Shown one piece after another: positions 25,860 to 34,035 of a stretch of DNA of 64,000 nucleotides. Origin of the DNA: Arthrobacter sp. AFG7.2. Its GTDB lineage: Bacteria; Actinomycetota; Actinomycetes; Actinomycetales; Micrococcaceae. The translations under genes were made by a program, and so were the position numbers. The stretch spans positions 124,001-188,000 of the forward strand of contig NZ_PJMB01000006.1 in the NCBI RefSeq assembly GCF_002892835.1, written 5' to 3'. The notes under the pieces were generated by a model. That model made no database searches, was not told where the DNA came from, and saw nothing but the letters and a program-made list of their open reading frames with translations. Position 1 is the first letter of the stretch; every line of letters starts with the position of its first letter.

Positions 25860-26234
25860 CCGGCGCCGCAGTTTTCGCCGGTAAAAATGCCTGTGATAAC
25901 CATAGGGCCGTGGCTCCGGAGAGCCGAATGCCATGTGGGGGGAATGGCCGGCAAAGGGGCATATTTTCAGCGAAGCGCTCCTCTGATGGAGTGTGTGGGG
26001 CGATCAACGCTATCGCCCCGCAAAGAAACTCCTATGGCGAATTTTTCTGTGTACGTCAAAGTCGAACTGGAGTGGTACGGGAATTCATGAAATGCGGCCG
26101 GTCGGGCCGGGCCGCCAGCACCAAAGCCTGAATGCCGGGGCTATTGTGCACAGCCAAGCGGGAAGCGAGTGGCAAACAGCGCCGGCCCATCAGTCATCGT
26201 GGGCCGGCAGGGGCTGTCCAACTAGGATTGCCCT
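25860..26234. other. Intergenic region with a hairpin and an 18-codon ORF
   Basis: No convincing full gene. A perfect 8-bp hairpin (GGGGCGAT 25997-26004, ATCGCCCC 26012-26019) precedes an 18-codon ORF (26035-26091, plus strand) with a weak purine-rich site before its ATG. The stretch 25870-26095 is visibly richer in A and T than its neighbours, with AAT, TTT and TCT codons unusual here. This could be a leader peptide, a decayed insert or chance. Confidence 0.3.
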
Positions 26235-26744
26235 GTGACTGACTCCTTCCAAATTCGCCCTGCCCGCACCAGTGATGTCTCCGCAATCAAGAAACTGGTG
26301 GCACCGCTGGCAGAGCAGCGGATACTTATGGCCAAGGAAACGGTGGCCTATTACGAAAGCCTGCAGGAATTCCGGATTGCCGAGTCCCCTGACGGCGAAG
26401 TTATTGGCTGCGGGGCACTGCACGTCATGTGGGAGGACCTGGCTGAAGTCCGGACCCTGGCTGCATCGGCCGACTGGCGCGGAAAAGGCATAGGCCACGT
26501 ACTGGTGGAGAGCCTGCTTGAGGAAGCCCGCGCCCTGGGCGTGGCCCGCGTCTTCTGCCTGACGTTCGAGGTGGACTTCTTCAAACGCCACGGCTTCGAA
26601 GTGATGGCCGACCAATCCGCAGTGGATCCCGTGGTGTACTCGGAGCTCCTCCGGTCACATGATGAGGGCGTCGCCGAATTCCTGGACCTCGCGAGGGTCA
26701 AGCCGAACACCCTGGGCAACACCCGGATGATCAAGGTGCTGTAG
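26235..26744 (+). CDS. argA: Amino-acid N-acetyltransferase (short-type N-acetylglutamate synthase)
   Basis: A 169-residue GNAT enzyme. It aligns throughout by eye with the short actinobacterial NAGS of Mycobacterium tuberculosis (Rv2747): RPARTSDVSAIKKLV, GEVIGCGALHVMWEDLAEVRTLA, WRGKGIGHVLVESLL (acetyl-CoA loop), FFKRHGF, and the ending EFLDLARVKPNTLGNTRM. It transfers acetyl from acetyl-CoA to glutamate, the first step of arginine synthesis. It lacks the amino-acid kinase domain of the long E. coli ArgA. The start is GTG 26235. It stands alone; a hairpin follows. Confidence 0.88.
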   Translation: MTDSFQIRPARTSDVSAIKKLVAPLAEQRILMAKETVAYYESLQEFRIAESPDGEVIGCGALHVMWEDLAEVRTLAASADWRGKGIGHVLVESLLEEARALGVARVFCLTFEVDFFKRHGFEVMADQSAVDPVVYSELLRSHDEGVAEFLDLARVKPNTLGNTRMIKVL

Positions 26745-26762
26745 GAGCCGTCCCCCTGGTCC

Positions 26763-26783
26763 GGGCGTGCGCGGAGCACGCCC
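26763..26783 (+). terminator. Hairpin after argA
   Basis: GGGCGTGC (26763-26770) and GCACGCCC (26776-26783) form a perfect 8-bp stem with a 5-base loop, 19 bp after the stop. There is no clear T-run. Confidence 0.55.
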
Positions 26784-26891
26784 TGCCCTTGAACGTGCCT
26801 GAAATGGTTAGGCGTCCATCTGACCTGCGAGGACTTGTGTTATTCGAATTGGTGGATAAACTGACTGAGGCCGGGATGGGGGGCCCAGGGG

Positions 26892-26921
26892 AAGGGACAG
26901 TCATTGGGGGCTGTCCCTTTT
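26892..26921 (+). terminator. Orphan Rho-independent terminator-like hairpin before dhaK
   Basis: AAGGGACAG (26892-26900) and CTGTCCCTT (26911-26919) are perfect complements, with TT following. It lies 147 bp after the argA stop, beyond argA's own hairpin, and about 110 bp before dhaK. The transcript it ends is not clear: an argA read-through, a small RNA from about 26800, or an attenuator in the dhaK leader. Confidence 0.6.
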
Positions 26922-27032
26922 CTGCGTCCGCGGCGGGCCCCTTTATCAGGATCGGGAAACCTACCGCTGCCGGGCCCGCCGGTAGTAGGGTCAAGGTGAC
27001 ATTCTCCAGGAAGCAGAGCCAGGAGCACCGCC

Positions 27033-28034
27033 ATGAAAAAACTGATCAATGATCCCCGGGCCGTCGTCGATGAATCTGTTGAGGGCTTTGGCCTGGCCCA
27101 CCCACATCTGGTCACCGTCAGCGCAGACCCCACCTATATCACCCGCAAAGACGCGCCGGTGAGCGGCAAAGTGGGCCTGGTTTCCGGGGGAGGCAGTGGC
27201 CATGAGCCGCTGCACGCAGGCTTCGTGGGGCAGGGAATGCTCGACGCCGCCGTGCCGGGGGCGGTGTTCACCTCACCGACGCCTGACCAGATCCTCCCGG
27301 CGACCCTCGCGGTCAACTCAGGAGCCGGCGTCGTCCACATCGTGAAGAACTACACGGGTGACGTCCTGAACTTTGAAACAGCGGCCGAACTCGCGGAGGC
27401 CGAGGGCGTCAGCGTCCGCACTGTCCTGGTTAACGACGACGTCGCCGTGGAGGATTCGCTGTACACCGCGGGCCGCCGCGGCGTGGGTGGAACGGTGCTG
27501 GTGGAGAAGATCGCGGGTGCTGCGGCGGAAAGGGGCGATGACCTCGAGGCAGTGGCCGCCGTCGGGGAACGCGTGAACGCAAACGTCCGCACCATGGGGG
27601 TGGCGCTGTCCGCATGTACCGTCCCGCACGCGGGCTCACCCAGCTTTGACCTGGCCGAAGATGAAATCGAAATTGGCATCGGCATTCACGGCGAGCCCGG
27701 CAGGCACCGCATCCCCATGGAGAACGCGGACGGAATCACCGACCGCCTGCTGGAACCCGTCCTGGCCGATCTGGGCATCGCCTCGGGGGACAAAGTGCTG
27801 CTGTTCGTCAATGGCATGGGCGGCACGCCGCTGAGCGAGCTCTATATCGTCTACCGGCGGGCGGTGCAGGTCCTGGCCGGCCGGGGTGCCACGGTGGAGC
27901 GGTCGCTGGTGGGCAATTACATCACAGCACTGGAAATGCAGGGGTGCTCCATCTCGGTGTTGAGGCTGGACGATGAACTCACGGAACTGTGGGACGCCCC
28001 GGTGCACACCGCTGCCCTTCGCTGGGGCGTGTAG
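27033..28034 (+). CDS. dhaK: Dihydroxyacetone kinase substrate-binding subunit DhaK
   Basis: A 333-residue DhaK. It binds dihydroxyacetone covalently through a histidine, here His219 in GIGIHGEPG, matching E. coli His218. The conserved [12 protein letters not shown] loop is at residues 52-63. Together with DhaL and DhaM it phosphorylates dihydroxyacetone with PEP as the final donor. It leads a three-gene operon, with DhaL 2 bp downstream. An AGGAG site precedes ATG 27033. Confidence 0.95.
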   Translation: MKKLINDPRAVVDESVEGFGLAHPHLVTVSADPTYITRKDAPVSGKVGLVSGGGSGHEPLHAGFVGQGMLDAAVPGAVFTSPTPDQILPATLAVNSGAGVVHIVKNYTGDVLNFETAAELAEAEGVSVRTVLVNDDVAVEDSLYTAGRRGVGGTVLVEKIAGAAAERGDDLEAVAAVGERVNANVRTMGVALSACTVPHAGSPSFDLAEDEIEIGIGIHGEPGRHRIPMENADGITDRLLEPVLADLGIASGDKVLLFVNGMGGTPLSELYIVYRRAVQVLAGRGATVERSLVGNYITALEMQGCSISVLRLDDELTELWDAPVHTAALRWGV

Positions 28035-28036
28035 CG

Positions 28037-28669
28037 GTGGTGCTGGACGTGAACTGGGCGGTGAAGTGGCTGACACTGTCCGCGCAGGCAATGGCCGAGC
28101 ACCGCGTGGAGCTGATCGAACTGGACCGTGCCATTGGAGATTCGGACCATGGGGAAAACATGGACCGGGGTTTCCAGGCTGTCCTGGACAAGCTGGCTGA
28201 AGCCCCGCCCCAGACCCCCGGCGCCGCCCTGAAACTGACAGCCATGACACTGATGTCAAAGGTCGGCGGGGCTGCCGGGCCGCTCTATGGCACGGCCTTC
28301 CTCCGGGCGGCAACATCGCTGGGGGATTCCGCCGAAATTGAACCTGAGGCCTGGGCAACCGCCCTGGCAGCAGCCCGTGACGGCATTGTGGCACGCGGAA
28401 AGGCCGAATCCGGGGACAAGACAATGGTGGATGCGTGGACACCGGCAGTAGAAGCAGCCCGGAAGGCAGCGGCGGCCGGTGACGCGGATGTCCTCACCGT
28501 CCTGGTGGCGGCTGCAGAGGCAGCCGAGGCGGGTGCCGTTGCCACCGATCCCATGGTGGCGCGGAAAGGCCGCGCAAGCTACCTCGGGGAACGCAGCGCC
28601 GGGCACCGGGATCCTGGTGCTGCCTCTTCCGCCCTGATCCTCCGTGCAGCGGTGGGGGCTGCTGCGTGA
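28037..28669 (+). CDS. dhaL: Dihydroxyacetone kinase ADP-binding subunit DhaL
   Basis: About 210 residues from GTG 28037. The nucleotide-metal motif DRAIGDSDHGENMDRG carries the Asp residues that hold Mg and ADP. In PTS-type enzymes the bound ADP acts as a cofactor that is rephosphorylated by DhaM. KTMVDAWTPA and the helical-barrel spacing fit DhaL. It is 2 bp after dhaK and overlaps dhaM by 4 bp (GTGA). Confidence 0.94.
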   Translation: MVLDVNWAVKWLTLSAQAMAEHRVELIELDRAIGDSDHGENMDRGFQAVLDKLAEAPPQTPGAALKLTAMTLMSKVGGAAGPLYGTAFLRAATSLGDSAEIEPEAWATALAAARDGIVARGKAESGDKTMVDAWTPAVEAARKAAAAGDADVLTVLVAAAEAAEAGAVATDPMVARKGRASYLGERSAGHRDPGAASSALILRAAVGAAA

Positions 28670-29355
28670 CCGTCAGCATCGTGGTGGTTTCCCACAGCGG
28701 GAAGATTGCCGACGGCGCTGCCGAGCTTGCAGCGCAGATGGCCCCTGACGTCATGGTGCTGACAGCCGGCGGCACCACCGACGGCCGGATCGGCACGAGC
28801 CTGGAAAAGGTCCTGGCCGCGCTGGACAAGGCTGGGAGCGGGGGCACCGTGATCCTCACCGATCTGGGGTCCGCAGTGATGACGGCCGAATCTGCGCTGG
28901 AGTTCGCTGAGAACCCGGAAACCATGGTGTTGGCTGACGCGCCCCTCGTGGAGGGGCTTGTTGCAGCGGCCGTGGCAGCGCAGGGCGGAGCGGACATTCA
29001 CGAGGTCAGGCGCGCAGCCGAAGCTGTTGGTGGTCCCGCCCACCCGGTTGGTTCCCCGGCAGGATGGCCCGGAGATGGATCCGTAACCGGCAGGGAGCCG
29101 GACTTCGCGGGCGACTTTGAGCTGGTCAACCAGGCGGGAATGCACGCCCGACCGGCTGCGAAAATCGCCGGAGCCATCTCGGGAATGGACGCCGAAGTGA
29201 CGGTCAACGGGGTGGACGGTGCCTCCATGACAGGACTCATGACGCTTGGCGCAGGTAAAGGATCCGTGCTGCATGTGCAAGCCTGGGGTGCCGATGCGGA
29301 ACGGGCCGTGAATTATGTTGGCGGCCTGGTGCAGGAAGGATTCGGGGAGCCCTGA
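28666..29355 (+). CDS. dhaM: PTS-dependent dihydroxyacetone kinase phosphotransferase subunit DhaM (EIIA-HPr)
   Basis: A 229-residue two-domain protein. An EIIA-mannose-like domain carries His10 in VVSHSGKIADG, and an HPr-like domain carries His160 in NQAGMHARPAAK, joined by a flexible Gly/Pro linker around 122-148. It passes phosphate from PTS Enzyme I through HPr and EIIA to the ADP on DhaL. The Enzyme I-like third domain of E. coli DhaM is absent, so it relies on a general EI elsewhere. GTG start overlapping the dhaL stop. Confidence 0.92.
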   Translation: MTVSIVVVSHSGKIADGAAELAAQMAPDVMVLTAGGTTDGRIGTSLEKVLAALDKAGSGGTVILTDLGSAVMTAESALEFAENPETMVLADAPLVEGLVAAAVAAQGGADIHEVRRAAEAVGGPAHPVGSPAGWPGDGSVTGREPDFAGDFELVNQAGMHARPAAKIAGAISGMDAEVTVNGVDGASMTGLMTLGAGKGSVLHVQAWGADAERAVNYVGGLVQEGFGEP

Positions 29356-29704
29356 GCTTCGCCGGCCTGCCCACATCAGCAGAAGCTGCAACGCGGCGGC
29401 ACCGCCTGAATATCCTTCCAAATCCTGCTCCTGCGGTGTGGTTCCAAGGGTGCGGCGGTCCCTGCGAATAGGCTCGATGGCATGGAACGGCCCCAGCTCG
29501 AAGACAGCTCCGCGGATATTGAAGTACTGGAGGGTCAGACGTCCGTCGAGGAGCTGCTGGCGGATCTGGGCTTCGAGTGGCGGCATGCCGCACCCATGCA
29601 GGACGCGGCGCCCGCAACGGCTGACGATGACGCGTTCGGCCAGCCGGCGCTGTTCTAGCCGGCACTGCTCGAAACGGCCCCGCCCAAGCTCCAGCATTCG
29701 AAGA
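29356..29704. other. Gap between dhaM and a lipoprotein gene
   Basis: Apart from the possible 58-codon gene at 29482-29658, nothing was recognised here. There is no clear terminator for dhaKLM. Confidence 0.4.
29482..29658 (+). CDS. Possible small acidic protein (58 aa)
   Basis: An ATG-started ORF of 58 codons encoding an acidic peptide that opens MERPQLEDSSADIEVLEGQT, contains LLADLGFEWRHAAP and ends GQPALF. Third codon positions are GC-rich like real genes here, and the repeated pattern of acidic and hydrophobic residues looks protein-like. No clear ribosome site is seen. Family unknown. It could be an unannotated small gene downstream of dhaM or a chance ORF. Confidence 0.4.
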   Translation: MERPQLEDSSADIEVLEGQTSVEELLADLGFEWRHAAPMQDAAPATADDDAFGQPALF

Positions 29705-30193
29705 TTAGTCCCGTTGGTGCAAACCCCCGGCGTCCAGCACTACCGATGCGCTGATGAACCGGCCGCACTGCTCCCCAAACGGATAGTCGCCGCGCGGCCG
29801 GAAATCCAGGGTATGGACCGGCAGGGCTGTGCCGTCGAAGCTGGTCCCCGTGGCCGTCACGGACATGGGCGATTCGCTGAGCGTTTCGAGCATCAGCGAC
29901 CCCGTTTTGCTGCCGTTCGGAGATGCCGTGGCCGAGCAGACGCCGTGGGAGCAGCCCTGGTCGATGGATGAGCTTCCCGGGCGGAGATCCACGGTGTCCC
30001 CGGTGCAGGCGCCGTCCTGGCAGGCCCGGAGGTGCAGGGATGCCACCTGCTGCGCATAACCGGCCGGGATTGATACGGAAACAGCGGTAGCCTGCGCGAT
30101 GGCAGGACAGGCCACGGCACCCGGGCCGGGGCCGCATGCCGTGGTGAGTCCCGCCGTCGTGATCAATGCCAAAAGCAGCCACTGCCTGCGCAT
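29705..30193 (-). CDS. Putative lipoprotein
   Basis: A 162-residue secreted protein from ATG 30193. A short basic N-terminus MRRQW, a hydrophobic stretch and the lipobox LTTAC near residue 20 predict a lipoprotein anchored outside the membrane. The mature part is rich in Ser, Thr and Gly and has four Cys that may pair (RACQDGAC, QGCSHGVC). No known domain was recognised. An upstream ATG at 30241 would hide the signal peptide, so it was rejected. Confidence 0.72.
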   Translation of the reverse strand: MRRQWLLLALITTAGLTTACGPGPGAVACPAIAQATAVSVSIPAGYAQQVASLHLRACQDGACTGDTVDLRPGSSSIDQGCSHGVCSATASPNGSKTGSLMLETLSESPMSVTATGTSFDGTALPVHTLDFRPRGDYPFGEQCGRFISASVVLDAGGLHQRD

Positions 30194-30309
30194 ACTTTCA
30201 GCGTAGGGCGGCGTGGTCCGCGTTGGCCTCCCTGAGGGCAACTGATGCCCGCATTGTTACGCCGCAGCGGCGAAGGCTGCCGAACGGACACCTCGTTGGA
30301 AGGAACAGA

Positions 30310-30741
30310 TCACTTCACCGGAAAGACACTGATGAACCACAGGGAGGCAAGGGCGAAAACAGCGAAGAAGGGCATCAGGCACCCCATGGTGGTCCGGGGC
30401 GCGGAGGAAACCGGCCGGGACTGGTTCGGGTCGGCAGGGTTGTACGCCACCTCAATGGCAGACCCTGGAACCGGCTGGCCGGCAAACGAGATATCGGATT
30501 CACCGGCAAACAGGGTCCCCTGTGCATCCAGAAACTGATACTTGGGAAAGAAGCGCCGGCTGCGGCTGGAACCGCCGCCGCCGTTGGTCCACCCTGCCAC
30601 GCTGCCGGTGACAGTGGCCTGCACCTTGGCCCACGAGGCAACCTCCTGCTCGTCGCGCCGGGCAGTGCGCGCGGCATGGACAGCAGCGAAGAAGGCTGCC
30701 GTGACGAACAGCGCCCACACGATATAAAGAATCAGCTTCAT
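30310..30741 (-). CDS. DUF3592-like membrane protein
   Basis: A 143-residue protein starting MKLILYIVWALFVTAAFFAAV. One helix lies at the N-terminus and one near the C-terminus (MGCLMPFFAVFALASLWFISVF), with a beta-rich domain between. The segment PKYQFLDAQGTLFAG...PGSAIEVAYNPADPNQSR is the DUF3592 pattern. Function of the family is unknown. Start ATG 30741 places the helix at the N-terminus. Confidence 0.78.
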   Translation of the reverse strand: MKLILYIVWALFVTAAFFAAVHAARTARRDEQEVASWAKVQATVTGSVAGWTNGGGGSSRSRRFFPKYQFLDAQGTLFAGESDISFAGQPVPGSAIEVAYNPADPNQSRPVSSAPRTTMGCLMPFFAVFALASLWFISVFPVK

Positions 30742-30814
30742 GGCTTTGGCTTCCCCCCTGGTTCCAGTCACCAAAAGTATGCCAGCTTACGCATACGTGT
30801 CCGGACCCTCGTGC

Positions 30815-31927
30815 TCAGGCAGGCAGCTGGTAGGCGCCGTCGTTCATTTCCGCCAGGCCGTCGGCGAGCAATCCTGCCAGGGCCCGCTCCAACTGTTCCG
30901 GCGCGGAGTTGAGCCGGTGCAGGGCAGCCAGGGGAACGCCGATGCCCGCCGGCGCGAATCCCAGGTCGGCAGGCTCGCGGTAGAACATCTCGGCTGGAAC
31001 AGGGGTCTCGGCCAGCCGCAGCACCGCCACCACGGCGCCGCGGACCTGCCGGTCCGTTCCGTGCCAGGCCTGGCCTTTCGGGATGTACGACGGCGGCGGC
31101 TCACCTGCCGCCCGCCAGGCACAAAGATCATTGACCGGGCAGGCGGCGCACTTGGGCGCCCGCGCCGTGCACACGAGCGCACCCAGTTCCATCACCGCTG
31201 CGTTCCAGCGGACAGAAGGCCCAGCGCCGGCGGGCAGGAGCGAAGCGGCCAGACGCATCTCCGCTGCGGTCAGGGAAGGGGCGGGAAGGGCGGTGCCGGA
31301 GACCAGCCGCGCATGGACCCGCCTGATGTTGGTATCCACGACGGTTTCACGCCGGCCATAGGCGAAGGCCGCCACGGCGGCAGCTGTGTAACTGCCGACA
31401 CCGGGCAGGGCCAGCAGTTCCGGGTAGGTGTCCGGGACCTTTCCGTCATGATCGCGGGTAATTGCCACGGCTGCAGCATGGAGGCGAAGCGCCCGGCGGG
31501 GATACCCCAGCCTGCCCCAGGAACGCACCGCTTCCCCTGCCGGTTCTCCAGCCAGCCCTGCAGGGGCAGGCCAGCGTTTCAGCCATTCGTGCCATACCGG
31601 AAGGACGCGGACCACCGGAGTCTGCTGCAGCATGATCTCGCTGACCAGGATGCCCCAGGGCGAGCACGCGGGTTCACGCCAGGGAAGATCGCGGGCGGTG
31701 TCAGCGAACCAGGTGCTGATGCGTTCGTGCAACAGGCTAAGCCCCGCCCCGCTTCCGGGAGGGCCGGCGGAAACGGCGGTGGAGGAAAGTGCAGTGTCGA
31801 TGCCAACACTGTAATGGATGTGTCTGCCGGGGTTGAAACAGGATGTGACCAGGGCGTTGGCCCCGCGGCGGCGTGGTGGGTGAACAGATGCGGGGCGGTT
31901 CTCTAGCCTAGGAGGATGGGCAGGCAA
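30815..31927 (-). CDS. mutY: A/G-specific adenine DNA glycosylase MutY
   Basis: A helix-hairpin-helix glycosylase that removes adenine opposite 8-oxoguanine. Seen: the catalytic region SEIMLQQTPV, the HhH loop LPGVGSYTAAAVAAFAYG with TVVDTNIRRV (catalytic Asp), and the 4Fe-4S cluster Cys-X6-Cys-X2-Cys-X5-Cys in CTARAPKCAACPVNDLC. The conserved core begins about residue 66 (LHERISTWFADTARDLPWR). The ATG at 31927 gives an atypical 65-residue extension overlapping the divergent gene by 12 bp, so a TTG near 31732 may be the true start. The C-terminal MutT-like recognition domain is short or missing. Confidence 0.9.
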   Translation of the reverse strand: MPAHPPRLENRPASVHPPRRRGANALVTSCFNPGRHIHYSVGIDTALSSTAVSAGPPGSGAGLSLLHERISTWFADTARDLPWREPACSPWGILVSEIMLQQTPVVRVLPVWHEWLKRWPAPAGLAGEPAGEAVRSWGRLGYPRRALRLHAAAVAITRDHDGKVPDTYPELLALPGVGSYTAAAVAAFAYGRRETVVDTNIRRVHARLVSGTALPAPSLTAAEMRLAASLLPAGAGPSVRWNAAVMELGALVCTARAPKCAACPVNDLCAWRAAGEPPPSYIPKGQAWHGTDRQVRGAVVAVLRLAETPVPAEMFYREPADLGFAPAGIGVPLAALHRLNSAPEQLERALAGLLADGLAEMNDGAYQLPA

Positions 31928-32608
31928 GGCGAATCATCACCACGTGGCAGGGCACCGGGATCCGGTTCCACTGCCGTCCGCAAACCAAGCGCGGCAGTGT
32001 ACCGCCGGCGTCGGCTGTTTGTGGGCGGGGCACTCCTGCTGATCATTGCGCTGGTCAGCAGCTTCGCCGTTGCCGGTGCCTTCAACGGCAGGTCAGAGCA
32101 GGCCTCATCCACGGCACCAGGAGCGACCGCCTCTGCCGATCCTTCCGCCGGGGCGTCACCGTCGGCCTCGGCGTCCCCATCAGCACCAGCGGCTACGCCT
32201 ACGCCGTCGGCCACCCCCGGCTGCAACCAGAACCTGGTGACGGTCTCCGCCTCCACTGACAAGGCGGCCTACGGGCCTGAAGAGAATCCGATGCTTACCC
32301 TCAAGGTGACCAACGGTGGCACCATGCCCTGTGAAGTGAACATTGGCACCTCGCAGATGGAGTTCCTGGTGACCAGCGGGGCGGACCGGATCTTCTCGTC
32401 CCGGGACTGCCAGGCAGTAAGCGAAGACCTGGTCAAGATGATTGCACCGGGAGCCAGCGAAACCGCGAACTTCCCGTGGTCCCGCAACCGTAGTGTGGAG
32501 GGCTGCCAGCCCGTTGAAGCCCAGCCCGGCGGCGGCGGCGCCTACTATATTTTCACGGCGAAGCTCGGTTCCAAGGCCAGCCCCAAGGCTGTTTTCCAGC
32601 TCAACTGA
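31916..32608 (+). CDS. Membrane-anchored protein with C-terminal Ig-like domain, unknown function
   Basis: A 230-residue protein. A basic cytoplasmic tail (YRRRRLF) is followed by one membrane helix at about 33-54, a Ser/Pro/Ala-rich linker (~60-100), and an extracellular beta-rich domain with three Cys (PGCNQ, MPCEV, RDCQA) and a fourth in EGCQP. The type (TM, low-complexity linker, DUF4232-like fold) is common in Arthrobacter. The AGGAGG site abuts ATG 31916 with no spacer, which is unusual. It is divergent from mutY. Confidence 0.75.
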   Translation: MGRQGESSPRGRAPGSGSTAVRKPSAAVYRRRRLFVGGALLLIIALVSSFAVAGAFNGRSEQASSTAPGATASADPSAGASPSASASPSAPAATPTPSATPGCNQNLVTVSASTDKAAYGPEENPMLTLKVTNGGTMPCEVNIGTSQMEFLVTSGADRIFSSRDCQAVSEDLVKMIAPGASETANFPWSRNRSVEGCQPVEAQPGGGGAYYIFTAKLGSKASPKAVFQLN

Positions 32609-32692
32609 CACGGCCGGGCCGTGGGGCCGCGCCGAAGGGCGTGGCCGTGGCCGGGGTCTGGGCGAGGCAGGGGCTGGAGCCAGCCAGTGAGG

Positions 32693-33769
32693 CTAAAGGA
32701 ACCGGTCCAGCAGGCTTGCTTCCGCCATCCGGCTGAGCCCTTCCCGGACGGTGCGGGCGCGCTGGTCGCCGATGCCGTCAACTGTCATCAGGTCATCGAT
32801 GGTGGCGGCCATCAGGAACTGCAGACCGCCGAAGTGGTCCACGAGGCGGTCGGCAACAGCCTTGGGGACCGCTTTTAGGCCCGAGAGCAGGCGGTAGCCG
32901 CGCGGCTGGACAACAGCGTCGAGGTTCGCCTCGCCGCCCGCGAATCCCACGATCCCGGAGATCTTTCCGAGGTCGATCAACTCGGTGGGGCCAAGGCTCA
33001 CCAGGGCGTTGACGGCATTCTCGATGTCCTCGGGAGTGGCATCAGGAGCGCCGTAGTCACGGATGATGACGTCACTGCCGGGTCCGCGGCCAACCGTCAG
33101 CTCATCGAGCTGGAGCGAGAGGAGACGGCCGTCCTCGCCGAGTTCCAGGACATACTGGGCGATTTCCTCGGAGATCCGGCGGACCATTTCCTGCCGCTGC
33201 AGGGTCACAGCCACGTCCCGCACGGTGACCATCGCCTCTATTTCCAGGGCGGAGAGCGAGCTGGTGACCTGGTCCAGCCGGGAGCGGTAGCGCTCCAGGG
33301 TTGCCAGGGCCTGGTTTGCCCGGGCCAGGACCTTTTCCGATCCTTCCAGCACGTGGCGCAGGCCGTTCACGTAGAGGGCGATGATCTGCATGGACTGGCT
33401 GACCGAGATCACGGGCACGCCGGTCTGGATGGCCACGCGCTCCGCGGTGCGGTGGCGGGTGCCGGACTCCTGCGTTTCGATGCTGGAATCCGGGACGAGC
33501 TGGACGGCAGCGCGGAGGATGTTTCCGGCGTCCTTGTCGCAGATGATGGCGCCGTCCATCTTGGCGAGTTCCCGGAGCCGGGTGGGGGAGAAATCGATGC
33601 CGATGTCGAACCCGCCGGAACAGATCGAGTCGATGGTCCGGTCCGAGCCCAAAACGATCAGCGCCCCGGTGCGTCCGCGCAGGATTCGCTCCAGGCCGTC
33701 GCGCAGGGGAGTTCCGGGTGCCACCCTGCCCAGAGTTGCCCTGAGTGATTCTTCGGGGCTCCGCGCCAT
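32693..33769 (-). CDS. disA: DNA integrity scanning diadenylate cyclase DisA
   Basis: A 358-residue DisA that makes c-di-AMP from two ATP and pauses at branched DNA. Its diadenylate cyclase domain has the active-site motifs DGAIIC (Asp72) and RHRTAE (105-110). A linker helix region follows, and a C-terminal HhH DNA-binding domain (FLMAATIDDLMTVDGIGDQRA). AAGGGA lies 7 bases before ATG 33769, so this start is preferred over 33784. In actinobacteria disA usually lies near radA; here radA is 6 kb away on the same strand. Confidence 0.96.
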   Translation of the reverse strand: MARSPEESLRATLGRVAPGTPLRDGLERILRGRTGALIVLGSDRTIDSICSGGFDIGIDFSPTRLRELAKMDGAIICDKDAGNILRAAVQLVPDSSIETQESGTRHRTAERVAIQTGVPVISVSQSMQIIALYVNGLRHVLEGSEKVLARANQALATLERYRSRLDQVTSSLSALEIEAMVTVRDVAVTLQRQEMVRRISEEIAQYVLELGEDGRLLSLQLDELTVGRGPGSDVIIRDYGAPDATPEDIENAVNALVSLGPTELIDLGKISGIVGFAGGEANLDAVVQPRGYRLLSGLKAVPKAVADRLVDHFGGLQFLMAATIDDLMTVDGIGDQRARTVREGLSRMAEASLLDRFL

Positions 33770-34035
33770 AGGTGTTCCCTTCAAAGGTGCGGACCGCCGC
33801 CCGCAAGAATGCCGGCTTTACCGCTGGGCCGGCAGGATCTGAAAGTACTCAGTTTCCCGCAAGCTCAATGATAGGGGCAAGCAACCCCAACTTCCGCACG
33901 GGCAAGCCCCAAAGTGCCTCATGAGGGGGTGCCGGTGAACGTCCGGGAAGCGGGTTCGGCGGCGGGTTGCCGGCTGGGCACTTTGGCACACTTATTCTCG
34001 CTCGACCCTGGTCGCGGTGCTTTCGGCTGCTGCTG

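Noticed and set aside
23976..25934. 652-codon minus-strand frame opposite the S9 peptidase
   Set aside because: The plus strand encodes a full peptidase with catalytic triad; the antisense product is Arg/Gly-rich without motifs.
28579..29697. 372-codon minus-strand frame over dhaM and the following gap
   Set aside because: dhaM is clear on the plus strand with both active-site histidines; the antisense translation shows no domain.
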